In this document: positions 16,490-24,360 of the stretch, piece by piece
How the letters are laid out: every line of letters begins with the position of its first letter
How positions within the stretch are numbered: position 1 is the stretch's first letter
Source: a virus
Length of the DNA stretch: 36,779 bases
Virus record (IMG/VR): IMGVR_UViG_3300043251_000087
Location: 1 to 36,779 of that record
Strand: one strand, 5' to 3'
Position numbers and translations under genes: made by a program
Notes under the pieces: generated by a model
Databases searched by the model: none
Told to the model about the DNA's origin: nothing
Seen by the model: only the letters and a program-made list of their open reading frames with translations

Positions 16490-18736
16490 CTAGTCCGGGT
16501 CGCCCTGCTGTGACTTTATGACTGGCCCGCGCTCGATGTGCAGATCAATGACCGGGACACGGGAGACCGCTTTTGTCGCGGCACGAAGTTGGTTCGCTCT
16601 ACCTGGCCTCAGGCTAGCGTCTAGGGTCTTAACATCGTAGATCGCGATTACATCACCACTATCATTGCGCAAAACAGCATCTGGCTTGACAGCCTTTCTA
16701 CGGCCACCGTAGTCGGAAGGCAAACTGAATGTGTGCTCAACATCGGAAGGACTAATGCCGCGTATCCGCTCAGCGATTACCGCGGCAGCGAACCGCTTGT
16801 GAATCAAAATTCCATAGAAACTTGGAGATAAGTGCGTCGGAGCAGTCTCGTCGACAACCCTTGCAAGAATTTCTGACAATCTTTTGGTTGTTTCATCGAT
16901 TTGCTGAATTCCTGTCCATGCATTTGGCCCATATACAATGTCCCTCGGCGGGCCGGCATATTGCTCACCCTTGGGAACATTTGACGTGTCTGGTCGTCCC
17001 TCGGTTTCCAAAGCGGCATAGCGGGTCTCGGACCTCGAACTTTCGGCGGCAACAGGTGGGAAATTGTATGGAGTCTGACTACCCTCCCCGTCCTTCGGCC
17101 GAAACTTGCCGCCACGGCCTCCTGGGGTCCCGGTCGGCCAGCCGGGATGCTCAGGATCGTCCGAGCTCGCTTTCAGAAGCGCGAGTTTTGCGGATTGCGT
17201 CTCTGCACCCGCGCTATGCCCATTCGCGCCCGTGCGTCCGGTGTTGGCTCCCTGCCCGCCCGCATTCGCCTCGATCGGCACAAAGCCGGTGGCGGTGAGC
17301 ACCATCGGGCGGTCGGCGGCGGCGTTGTCGAAGGGGTCGAGGCCGAGGGCGTCGCGCATCTCGTTGAGCGTGAGCGCACCGACTTTCAGCCGGCCTTCGA
17401 GCACCGTCTCGGGATCGCCTTCGTCCTCGTCGAGCCAATGCAGCTCGAGATCCGGCGAGGCGAATTCCTCCGCCACGATCTCGTCGATCAAATCCTTGAC
17501 CCACTCCTTGGTCGGCTCGAGCCCCTCTTCCTCGGCCTGCGCCGACTGGTTGTCGGCGGTGGCGCGGTTCATCGCCTTGGTGGCCCATTGCGGCGGCACC
17601 GAAAAGGCAAAGCAGATGATGCGGGCGAGCCACTCGTCGAAATCGTCCTTGTGCTGCGGCTCCTTGGTCTGCACGACTTTGGCCGCGGTCTCGCCGGGCA
17701 CGAATTTTGCCCGCCGGCGCTTGGCCAGGTCGCCGGCGAATTCGGTGTCCCAATAATCCTGGAACTGCTTGATCTGGTCCGGCGTCCAGCCCTGCGGCAC
17801 GCCGATCAGCGCGTCGGGGATCGAGCCTTCGGTGAAATAATCGAGCTGCCAGAGCTGACGGCGCAGCGCGATGTTGACGGTCATCAGCACCTGCTGCACC
17901 GGCGAGAAGCCGTAGACCCGGTGGGCGCGCACGTTGCGCGGCCGGTAGACGATGTCGCGCGCCGAATAATTGACCGCCGGCAGGCCTTTGAGCACCTGCT
18001 GATAGGCCGGCGGATAGACCATTCCCCCACCCTTCCCTCCCCCGCTTGCGGGGGAGGATAGGAGGGGGTCCCAATACGGCTGCGGCGTGCGGCCCCAATC
18101 GTCGATCACGCGCTTGATGGTCGCGCCGTCGAGCTGCTGCAGCGCGCAGAGCTGGCCGGAGCGCGTGCGCTGGCAATACAGCGTCGCCGCGTCGATGACG
18201 AACATGTCCTCGAGCAGCGCCCGCAGCCAGGTCTTCCAGCGCGTGATGCCGTCGGGCTTTTGCAAGAAAGCCTCGATGCCGGCGATGCGCGCGGTCACGT
18301 CGGGATCGATCGCGGCGCTGCGACGCTTGGATTTTGCATCGCGCGGCCGGATGCGCCAGCGCTGGCGCTCCATCTGGTCCTTGCGTGTCTCGATGACCAG
18401 CCGCAACAGATCGTAGGCGTCGGCGAAACCGCGCAGCTCGGCAAAACCGATGCTCTCGTAGGCACGCGGCCGGGTGACGAGGTTGTAGCCGGGCGGGAAG
18501 TCGAACCGCCTGCCGGCGACGTCGGGCGGCGCGATCGGCCGCATCGGGTCGAGCGGGCCGAACCAGTCGGCGCCCGAGCCGCGCGCAATGCCATTGCTTG
18601 ACGTGGCTTGGCTCGACGTGCCTTGGCTCGACGTGCCTTGGCTCGACGTGCTTTGGCTTTGGCCGTAGGACACCTGGATCTGATACGGCGACAGCGGCCA
18701 AGTCGGCTGGCCGGCGCCGCGCACCTGTTCGCTCAT
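16490..18736 (-). CDS. Phage portal protein with C-terminal PD-(D/E)xK toxin-like domain
   Basis: The 748-residue protein is taken from ATG 18736 (MSEQVRGAG), with AGGA eight bases upstream; a longer frame to 18943 runs through a palindromic element and is not needed. Residues 27-46 are four 5-residue repeats. From about 70 to 510 is the portal fold (RLVIETRKDQMERQRWRI, DIVYRPRNVRAHRVYGFSPV, WLARIICFAFSVPPQW), forming the dodecameric DNA channel at one capsid vertex. Linker PEHPGWPTGTPGGRGGKFRP lies at about 528-547. The ~200-residue tail has VKPDAVLRND and AIYDVK (about 681-701), a PD-(D/E)xK nuclease motif. Portal proteins do not need such a tail. A palindrome at 18023-18068 adds residues in frame. 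An immunity gene follows. Confidence 0.85.
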   Translation of the reverse strand: MSEQVRGAGQPTWPLSPYQIQVSYGQSQSTSSQGTSSQGTSSQATSSNGIARGSGADWFGPLDPMRPIAPPDVAGRRFDFPPGYNLVTRPRAYESIGFAELRGFADAYDLLRLVIETRKDQMERQRWRIRPRDAKSKRRSAAIDPDVTARIAGIEAFLQKPDGITRWKTWLRALLEDMFVIDAATLYCQRTRSGQLCALQQLDGATIKRVIDDWGRTPQPYWDPLLSSPASGGGKGGGMVYPPAYQQVLKGLPAVNYSARDIVYRPRNVRAHRVYGFSPVQQVLMTVNIALRRQLWQLDYFTEGSIPDALIGVPQGWTPDQIKQFQDYWDTEFAGDLAKRRRAKFVPGETAAKVVQTKEPQHKDDFDEWLARIICFAFSVPPQWATKAMNRATADNQSAQAEEEGLEPTKEWVKDLIDEIVAEEFASPDLELHWLDEDEGDPETVLEGRLKVGALTLNEMRDALGLDPFDNAAADRPMVLTATGFVPIEANAGGQGANTGRTGANGHSAGAETQSAKLALLKASSDDPEHPGWPTGTPGGRGGKFRPKDGEGSQTPYNFPPVAAESSRSETRYAALETEGRPDTSNVPKGEQYAGPPRDIVYGPNAWTGIQQIDETTKRLSEILARVVDETAPTHLSPSFYGILIHKRFAAAVIAERIRGISPSDVEHTFSLPSDYGGRRKAVKPDAVLRNDSGDVIAIYDVKTLDASLRPGRANQLRAATKAVSRVPVIDLHIERGPVIKSQQGDPD
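18023..18068. repeat. Palindromic element inserted in frame in the portal gene
   Basis: The core is CCCTCCCCCGCTTGCGGGGGAGG. Where the orphan copy near 12360 encodes PFAAADGTTIYPP, this gene encodes PYWDPLLSSPASGGGKGGGMVYPP. The element thus replaced a short stretch and kept the frame open, adding a Gly/Ser-rich loop to the portal protein. Confidence 0.8.
18600..18659. repeat. 15-bp tandem repeat, four copies, portal N-terminus
   Basis: Four head-to-tail copies of a unit close to GACGTGCCTTGGCTC encode repeated SQGTS-type pentapeptides (residues about 27-46 of the portal protein). Changes in copy number would keep the frame and only lengthen or shorten a disordered N-terminal arm. Confidence 0.8.
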
Positions 18737-19128
18737 CGTGGTCCTGTTCTGTCTGGTCGTTGTCGCGGCTGACGGCGCACGGAAAAAATTCCCCTCCCCC
18801 TTGTGGGGAGGGGTTAGGGGTGGGGGCCGGGATGCTGCCGTCAAAATACTTGCGGCAGACCCCGGCCCGGCGACCCACGCCGCCCTTTCGCTATCCGCTG
18901 TCCGGGAGGGACATGCGTTCCGCCGGAGCTGAAGTCGGAACACACGGGCGTTGCAGCGGTGCGCGAAGGCAAGCGTGGATCAGGCCCGCGCAAAGCGGGC
19001 CGTCGCGTACCGCCGCGGCTCGCGGCCGCGGCGGCACGACTGAAAATCCAATGCTGAAAGTGGACTTCTAATTCCGGCTGACGCCAAACGAAGCTACCAA
19101 CCATAGGCACCGCAGGCCGTCCAGGCCG
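18737..19128. other. Non-coding gap with two strong hairpins before portal
   Basis: I see no gene in this 392-base stretch. It holds the palindromic element at 18791-18828 and two perfect hairpins: GGCCCGC/GCGGGCC (18983-19001, 5-base loop) and CCGCCGCGG/CCGCGGCGG (19010-19034, 7-base loop). Neither is followed by a clear U-run. They follow the upstream membrane immunity gene on the coding strand and may limit read-through into the portal gene. Confidence 0.5.
18791..18828. repeat. Palindromic element upstream of portal start
   Basis: CCCCTCCCC-CTTGT-GGGGAGGGG with a TTAGGGGTGGGGG flank, of the same family as the in-gene elements. It lies in the leader about 55 bases upstream of the portal ATG. 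Confidence 0.7.
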
Positions 19129-19860
19129 TCAATGATTGCACTGCCGAGAATTGTCGTAACGATCAAGCGGGCAAATGGTGACAAAATAAAAATGCCGGAA
19201 CATGCGGGAATCGCGAGAAACCGGTGTGCCTGATACTTCCGACGACATGTGATAACCCTCGAATGGTCCAGCACAAATCCCGGAACGGAGCCCGGTCGCA
19301 TCGCTCTCATCATAGGCGACCCCAATACCGCAAGGCGCAGTGTCAGCCCAGCCCCACACCTTGAATCGCGGCTTGTCGGCGGGCAGCCTGGATATCTCGG
19401 CCGTGTAACGAGGATACATGACGGAAAGATAGACGTAGTCCCCGCCGCGCCTGAAGGCATCGAGATTGGCTGCCGCAACAATCGCGGTCAGCAGCAAAAT
19501 GAGCGTGGATAACAGCCGACGCCAAGTGTGTTTGAGTCCGTGCTCGACACAGTTCATCGCGGCAATAATGGCGACGGTTACGCCCGCCCCGCCCCAGAAC
19601 AAAAACAACAGGGGAATGAAGAATGCGTATAGAAAATATGGACCGGCAATCCCAAAGGCAGTGGCCAGCGGACAGGCCTTCGCAATGTCGGCGCCGTCGC
19701 AAGCAAAAGTGGCAAGGCCGAAAGGGACAAAGACAATATACAGGAGGGATTTGAGGAATGGACCCGGATAAGCAATCAAGCAGGTCAGCGCACAGCCAGC
19801 AGCGGTAGCGACCGGCCAATAGAGAATTCGGTCGTCAGTCGCGCCTTGCACGGCAGTCAT
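19129..19860 (-). CDS. Membrane protein, probable immunity partner of 19857 toxin
   Basis: The 243-residue protein has about four hydrophobic segments in its first half (from DRILYWPVATAAGCALTCLI to LSTLILLLTAIVAAANL), then a soluble C-terminal part with YVYLSVMYPRYTAEI, DKPRFKVWGW, GIAYDES and FRHFYFVTIC. The same layout occurs at 22585, 23311 and 24361 and as a truncated relic at 4339. Its ATG overlaps the toxin stop (ATGA at 19857-19860), so it is translationally coupled. A membrane immunity protein suggests that the paired toxin tail acts at the inner membrane. That is inference from pairing. Confidence 0.72.
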   Translation of the reverse strand: MTAVQGATDDRILYWPVATAAGCALTCLIAYPGPFLKSLLYIVFVPFGLATFACDGADIAKACPLATAFGIAGPYFLYAFFIPLLFLFWGGAGVTVAIIAAMNCVEHGLKHTWRRLLSTLILLLTAIVAAANLDAFRRGGDYVYLSVMYPRYTAEISRLPADKPRFKVWGWADTAPCGIGVAYDESDATGLRSGICAGPFEGYHMSSEVSGTPVSRDSRMFRHFYFVTICPLDRYDNSRQCNH

Positions 19861-20930
19861 CGCCCCGGCCGAATACGTCCCGATTGGTACAATCTATAGC
19901 CCAGTTTCGTATCTTCGACATCCTGCTTCGCCGAATGAGTGTAGACGTCGTCCAGCCGGTCATTACGGCCGAATCGGGAAAAATTTAGGGCATAATCGTC
20001 TATTGTCGAGAGGACATCGTTCTGATCCAAGCCTGCTGCCGCGCCGTAAACGCCGATCATGATGTTCAGATAGTGGCGGTAATCGATAACACGACTGAAG
20101 TCGAAACGTTCGGCATCCAGAGACCCTCCAGGGGAAACAGGAAGCAGCAACGAATAAAGGATCCCCCGAGCCACAGACGGTGTAACGTCCCAAGGCCCGA
20201 CCTGATCTTGCGGGCTCATCAACGCGCTCAACGCTGTCCCCGAGAATGGGTTTGCCAAGCCCGCCTGAACATATCTTTCCGGTGGCATGCTAGCAGGCCG
20301 AAAAATAGGTTGACCCTGATTGTCGTGGATCGGGACGCCATCACTGTCCACAAATTCCACTGGGGCCCTTGGATGATCCTCAGGAAGTGTATACGACCAA
20401 ATATTCTGACGCCGCGGATCATGTACAGTCAGAAGAGTGTAGAGCACACCAGGAAGGTTACCCTGAATTGACGTGTCGTACGCGGCCGTGTTGGCCGCGT
20501 TGCGGCTTGTCTCGTCCGTACGCGTATTAGTCTCGGCCTGAGCGTATTGCACGCGCGCACCAGAGACCTCGCTCGTGTTGTCGTCTGAAAGATGCGATGC
20601 CTCGCCGCTCCCGGCGACAGGCTCACTCCCGCTCGTCCACTGCCCACCGTCGGGGTTTCCGGCCGGCACGCGCGGCTGGTCGGGGCTGTATTTTTTCAGC
20701 TCCGATTGCAGCTCCGCCATCGCCAGTGCCGGCAATTCTTCGCCGAGCTTGCGAACGCCGCGCGCGAGCACATCCAAATCGCGGCGGATCGCGGCGATCT
20801 CCGCGCGCCGCTGCCGCAGCAATTCGTCCTCGTCCGGCCCGGCGAGCGTGCGGATCGCCTTGGCGATCTCGAGCTGGGTGTGCAAGTTCCGCGGCACGGC
20901 GGTCAAAATGCGAGGTCCGTTGGGGTTCAT
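19857..20930 (-). CDS. Head-2 polymorphic toxin-like protein, membrane-paired tail
   Basis: The 357-residue protein begins MNPNGPRILTAVPRNLH, has the helical head (to about 80) and the linker ending GNPDGGQWT at 99. The tail includes PRAPVEFVDSDGVPIHDNQGQPIF, MPPERYVQAGLANPFSGT, LDAERFDFSRVIDYRHYLNIM, and the end motif DDVYTHSAKQDVED...YRLYQSGRIR. The gene at 24934 has the same tail, and remnants lie at 4631 and 23884. It overlaps the terminase stop by ATGA, so it is embedded in the packaging operon and is the best candidate for a member expressed with virion genes. No catalytic motif is recognised. Confidence 0.72.
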   Translation of the reverse strand: MNPNGPRILTAVPRNLHTQLEIAKAIRTLAGPDEDELLRQRRAEIAAIRRDLDVLARGVRKLGEELPALAMAELQSELKKYSPDQPRVPAGNPDGGQWTSGSEPVAGSGEASHLSDDNTSEVSGARVQYAQAETNTRTDETSRNAANTAAYDTSIQGNLPGVLYTLLTVHDPRRQNIWSYTLPEDHPRAPVEFVDSDGVPIHDNQGQPIFRPASMPPERYVQAGLANPFSGTALSALMSPQDQVGPWDVTPSVARGILYSLLLPVSPGGSLDAERFDFSRVIDYRHYLNIMIGVYGAAAGLDQNDVLSTIDDYALNFSRFGRNDRLDDVYTHSAKQDVEDTKLGYRLYQSGRIRPGR

Positions 20931-22462
20931 GCGATCGACCCTTTGTCGTCATCGACCAACTGCTGGTAGCCGGCCTTGAGGAGGGGCTCGACGTCGCCCG
21001 GCGCCACCGCGATCACACGGTCAGCGCCGACCATATAATATGTCGTGGACAGACCATGAACGCCGGAGATGTTCTCCGGCACGCGCAAGCGGATCGTCGC
21101 CGGCGCTTCGGGGGCCGCCGCGGCCGCGGCCGGCCGGGCCTGGTCCTCCACCTTGAGACGGTAGAATTCGATGATCGCGGTGTTGTCGGCTTTCAGCATC
21201 AGCTCGGTGACGGCAAAGATCAGCGCGTCGGCGTGATCCGGACTGCCCTCGCCGCGATAGCCCGCGGTGGTGAAGGCGCAGAGCTGGTCCTCCAGCACGG
21301 CGAAACGGCCGACGTGATGTACGATACCCTGCTCGTACAGCGCCGACACCGGCTCGGCGCGCAGCACCTTGCCGCGCGAGGCCGAGATCATGTGCACCGG
21401 CAGATTGGGATCGGCGGCGCGGATGACGAAGCGCACCATCTCGCCGCCGAAATTCTCCTCCGCCACGATGCGGTCGGCGTCGAAATCGTGATAGGCCTGC
21501 ACCGCGACGCGGCCCCACGCGGCGGGCGCATCGCGCAGCGAGCGGTCGGCGAGCACGTAAGCGTGGCCGTCGGCGCCGCGCGCGGCAACGACGATGCCGA
21601 TCTCGTCGGCGCGTTCGTCGTCGCGGCTCGAGGCGCCCGACGGATCGACCGCGACGACGACGCGCCGGCGGTCGGCCTTCGGCAGGTCGGCAACGCGCGC
21701 GCGGGCGATCATCTCGTAGCTGAACAGCGCACCGTCGAGATTGTCGATATAGACGCCTTCGAAGAAGCGCTTGCGCTGCCGCTCGGGCAGCCGTTCGAGG
21801 CTCTTGAGGTAATCCGCCGATAGATTGTCGGCGTTGTCGCGTGGATTGAGAAATATCCGCTCGTAGTTGTCAGGATCGTCAAGCGGCAGTTGCGAGATCG
21901 GATCGCGCTTCTCGCCGAACAGAACGTTGGTCCAGTGGCCCTTGCTGGTCGGGTTCAAGTCGTAATAGGCGGCCTGGCGGAGATCGCCGGCAACCTGCGC
22001 CAGCCGGGTCAGCGCGACCAGCACCGAGGAGTAGGGAATCTGCGAGCATTCGTTGAGAAAGATCGTGACATATTCCTTGCCCAGAATCTTCTCGACCCGC
22101 TCCTGGTCGTCGAGGCCGGCGAACCAGATTTCCGATTCGTTATTGAGCGAAAAATACCCCTCGGTGCGGTGGTGTTTGTGCGGCACCATGGGGTCCCAGA
22201 AGCGAAACACCTTCGGCAGCGTGTCAAGCGCGATCGAGGGCCGCACCGCATTGGCGCGGAACCGCAGGATAGCGTGACGCGAGGCGTCGGCGCGCAGCGC
22301 ACGGGTGACGATTTCATGGACCAGGAGCGTGGTCTTGCCGGACCGCGCGCCGCCCACGAGCAGCGTGTGCCGCTGCGACCGTCCCAGGAGCTTTTGCGCG
22401 TCCTGCTGCCTGGCAGTGCGCTTGAATTGGGACTTTTGAGACGGCTCGTTCTCGCTTCCCAT
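20927..22462 (-). CDS. Phage terminase large subunit
   Basis: This 511-residue packaging motor cuts concatemeric phage DNA and pumps it through the portal. The ATPase shows Walker A GGARSGKT (37-44) and a Walker B-like TIFLNECS (133-140). The RNase H-like nuclease shows VVAVDPSG (Asp273), VAEENFGG (Glu335/336) and SPDHADALIFAV (Asp409/412). Length and layout are normal for TerL. A C-terminal extension of about 80 residues contains an Ala-rich linker and a small domain ending DDDKGSIA. Its stop overlaps the next toxin-like gene by four bases. No small subunit is recognised next to it; membrane immunity genes lie upstream instead. Confidence 0.9.
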   Translation of the reverse strand: MGSENEPSQKSQFKRTARQQDAQKLLGRSQRHTLLVGGARSGKTTLLVHEIVTRALRADASRHAILRFRANAVRPSIALDTLPKVFRFWDPMVPHKHHRTEGYFSLNNESEIWFAGLDDQERVEKILGKEYVTIFLNECSQIPYSSVLVALTRLAQVAGDLRQAAYYDLNPTSKGHWTNVLFGEKRDPISQLPLDDPDNYERIFLNPRDNADNLSADYLKSLERLPERQRKRFFEGVYIDNLDGALFSYEMIARARVADLPKADRRRVVVAVDPSGASSRDDERADEIGIVVAARGADGHAYVLADRSLRDAPAAWGRVAVQAYHDFDADRIVAEENFGGEMVRFVIRAADPNLPVHMISASRGKVLRAEPVSALYEQGIVHHVGRFAVLEDQLCAFTTAGYRGEGSPDHADALIFAVTELMLKADNTAIIEFYRLKVEDQARPAAAAAAPEAPATIRLRVPENISGVHGLSTTYYMVGADRVIAVAPGDVEPLLKAGYQQLVDDDKGSIA

Positions 22463-22584
22463 TCGCGTTCTGTCGTTCTGTTGTTCGGTGAATCACACTC
22501 CTGCGCCAGAGAAAGCGGCGCTCACTGTTGAGCCAAGGATGGACAGAATTCCGAATCCGAATGCAAGCGGCCGTTGGCCAACGA

Positions 22585-23283
22585 CTAGCAGGTGAGAACG
22601 AAATAGAAGTGGCCGAACGCACGGGAAACATACTCAACTTCGACGGTGCCGATACGTTCGTCTGTTACCCATCGGGTGCGAAACACCAACGCGCCGCTCT
22701 CGTCATAGGCTATACCCGTGCCGCACGGTCCGTAGAAGTACCGTTGCCACACCTTGAACCGCGGCTCATCGGCTGGCAGTTGCGCCACTTCGACCATGTA
22801 GCCGGGATATCGGGCAAGCAGATAAATGTAGTCGCCAGCGGTATGTCCTGCGCGCCAGAAAAACTCGACATTGTACAGCGCAACCAGCGAAACCAACGGC
22901 AAAATCACGATGGACAAGAGCCGGCGCCAAGAGTGCTTAAACCCCCTTTCCACTCCCTCCATGACGGCAATCAAAGGAACAACCACACCCGCGCCAAGCC
23001 AGACTCCAAAGGCCAGAGGACCTATTATCAGGGAGAGCAATCCAGCGAGAATGAATGGACCGGTAATCCATGCCAACGAGCAGACAACGCCGCCACTCTT
23101 ACAGGCCGCAGCGTCAATAATGAGGGAGACGAAAGTGACGAACGGCGTGAACGGGCCACAAATGAGCTGAACGAGGAACGTATCGGACCAGGCGAGTATA
23201 CAGATCACCGGACAGCCAATGGCGATAGCAAGAGGCCAATAGAGAACTCGGTCGTTATCTGCCCCTTGCACGCCGGACCTCAT
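22585..23283 (-). CDS. Membrane protein, immunity family paralogue
   Basis: The 232-residue protein begins MRSGVQGADNDRVLYWPLAIA and has several hydrophobic segments, followed by the family C-terminus: GDYIYLLARYPGYMVEVAQL, DEPRFKVWQRYFYGPCG, GIAYDESGA and FGHFYFVLTC. It is a close relative of 19129 and 23311. It stands alone between another paralogue and the terminase gene, without a toxin directly before it, so it is probably an orphan immunity gene. Such orphans can protect against toxins of related phages. This is inference. Confidence 0.65.
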   Translation of the reverse strand: MRSGVQGADNDRVLYWPLAIAIGCPVICILAWSDTFLVQLICGPFTPFVTFVSLIIDAAACKSGGVVCSLAWITGPFILAGLLSLIIGPLAFGVWLGAGVVVPLIAVMEGVERGFKHSWRRLLSIVILPLVSLVALYNVEFFWRAGHTAGDYIYLLARYPGYMVEVAQLPADEPRFKVWQRYFYGPCGTGIAYDESGALVFRTRWVTDERIGTVEVEYVSRAFGHFYFVLTC

Positions 23284-23310
23284 TCACGGCGCAGCCGAAT
23301 GCGCTGCCGC

Positions 23311-23871
23311 CTAGCAATCATGGCCGACAAAGTAGAAATGGCCGAAGATCGGTGTGTAGCCGTACACGCAATTTGCATCGGTCAAGGCGGCTCGTCTCTT
23401 CCACGCGTCGGAGCGCTCGGTCGCCGGCCGCGTGATCTCATCGCTTGCATCGTACACGACCCCGCGCGATACCGCTAAAAATCCACCCCAATCCTGGAAC
23501 ATGAACCGCGGCTCGTCAGTAGGCAGCTTCGATATCTCGATGAGATAGATCGGTAGCATGGCGTAAAAATGGACGTAGTCTCCGGCCCCTTGTCCGGCGC
23601 GCCAAGCAAAGCCCGGATTGAGACCCGCCACGAGCACGGTCAGCGGCAACACAATCGTCGACAAGAACCGGCGCCACGTCCGCAGATAGAGCCATGCCAA
23701 ACAAATCAAAGTAGCGACTCCAGCTGATAAGGCCCACAAGGCAATGACCAACGGACCGCCATAGAATGATAAGTCAAACGGCCCCGCCCAAGCCAAAATA
23801 AAGGCGATAGGCCAAGCCACAGAGAGAATGATCGGCCAGTAGAGGATGCGATCTGGACGACCAAATTGCAT
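23311..23871 (-). CDS. Membrane protein, immunity family paralogue
   Basis: The 186-residue protein starts MQFGRPDRILYWPIIL, with three or four hydrophobic segments, WRRFLSTIVLPLTVLVAGLN, then GDYVHFYAMLPIYLIEISKL, DEPRFMFQDW, GVVYDAS and FGHFYFVGHDC. It follows the remnant of a membrane-paired toxin tail (stop at 23884) by 12 bases, so it was the partner of that now headless toxin. It may persist as an orphan immunity gene. Confidence 0.66.
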   Translation of the reverse strand: MQFGRPDRILYWPIILSVAWPIAFILAWAGPFDLSFYGGPLVIALWALSAGVATLICLAWLYLRTWRRFLSTIVLPLTVLVAGLNPGFAWRAGQGAGDYVHFYAMLPIYLIEISKLPTDEPRFMFQDWGGFLAVSRGVVYDASDEITRPATERSDAWKRRAALTDANCVYGYTPIFGHFYFVGHDC

Positions 23872-23883
23872 GTCGTTCTCCGG

Positions 23884-24101
23884 CTATCGTCCGGCCGCGA
23901 TTCGACCGGACTCGTAAAGATCGTAACCCATCTTCATGTCGAGCACGTCCCGCTTTGGCAAATGGGTGTAGATTTCATCCATTGGCTCATGGAAGCTGGA
24001 AGAATACTTTGCATAGGTGTCTGCAAACCACATACCGTCCTCAAATTTAATTCCCGCTGCGGCAAAATAAAGGCCAATCACAAGGTTTGCATAGTCGCGG
24101 T
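23884..24101 (-). pseudogene. Headless remnant of membrane-paired toxin tail
   Basis: It keeps about 70 residues: CYRDYANLVIGLYFAAAGI, then MDEIYTHLPKRDVLDMKMGY and YESGRIAAGR, which match the ends of the genes at 19857 and 24934. In place of the head it is joined at about 24102 to a duplicated fragment of the terminase 5' end. The open frame to 24252 reads the terminase fragment in a wrong frame and is not a real gene. Confidence 0.68.
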
Positions 24102-24290
24102 AGCAGCGTGTGCCGCTGCGACCTTCCCAGGAGCTCTTGCGCGTCCTGCTGCCTGGCAGTGCGCTTGAATTGGGAGTCTTGAGACGGCTTGCGCTCGGTT
24201 CCCGTTCGCGTTCTGTCGTTTTGTTGTTCGGTGAATCACACTCCTGCGCCAAGGGGCGCTTACGGTTAAGCCAAGATCAAGAGAGCTAAC
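24102..24290 (-). pseudogene. Duplicated terminase 5' fragment and leader
   Basis: The coding strand repeats the terminase leader and its first ~35 codons (PSQ.SQFKRTARQQDAQ.LLG, then RSQRHTLL), with scattered differences from 22361-22530. The start ATG is changed to ACG. It breaks off just before the Walker A codons and joins a toxin-tail remnant. It marks a past duplication that copied the cassette together with its neighbour. Confidence 0.72.
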
Positions 24291-24360
24291 TTGCGGTCTG
24301 TTGGTTCTAATCGGCGAAGTCCGTCTCTGCTGGGCTCGGCGCTTTGCGCTCGGCCTGCTA

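Larger units (their letters stand above)
13930..17929. repeat. 4.0 kb direct repeat, right copy
   Basis: Partner of 6229-10228. On the right it runs into the intact portal gene, while the left copy breaks off at 10228, so this copy is the likely source. On the left it continues into the HHxVP cassette, whereas the other copy switches to the barnase-like gene near 6228. Confidence 0.85.

Noticed and set aside
6229-17929. Diversity-generating retroelement or CRISPR as explanation for the repeats
   Set aside because: No reverse transcriptase, no adenine-biased variable repeat, and no short regularly spaced repeats; the repeats are long gene fragments.
16490-18943. 69-residue longer portal N-terminus
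   Set aside because: It translates a palindromic element and non-coding leader; ATG 18736 has a good ribosome binding site.
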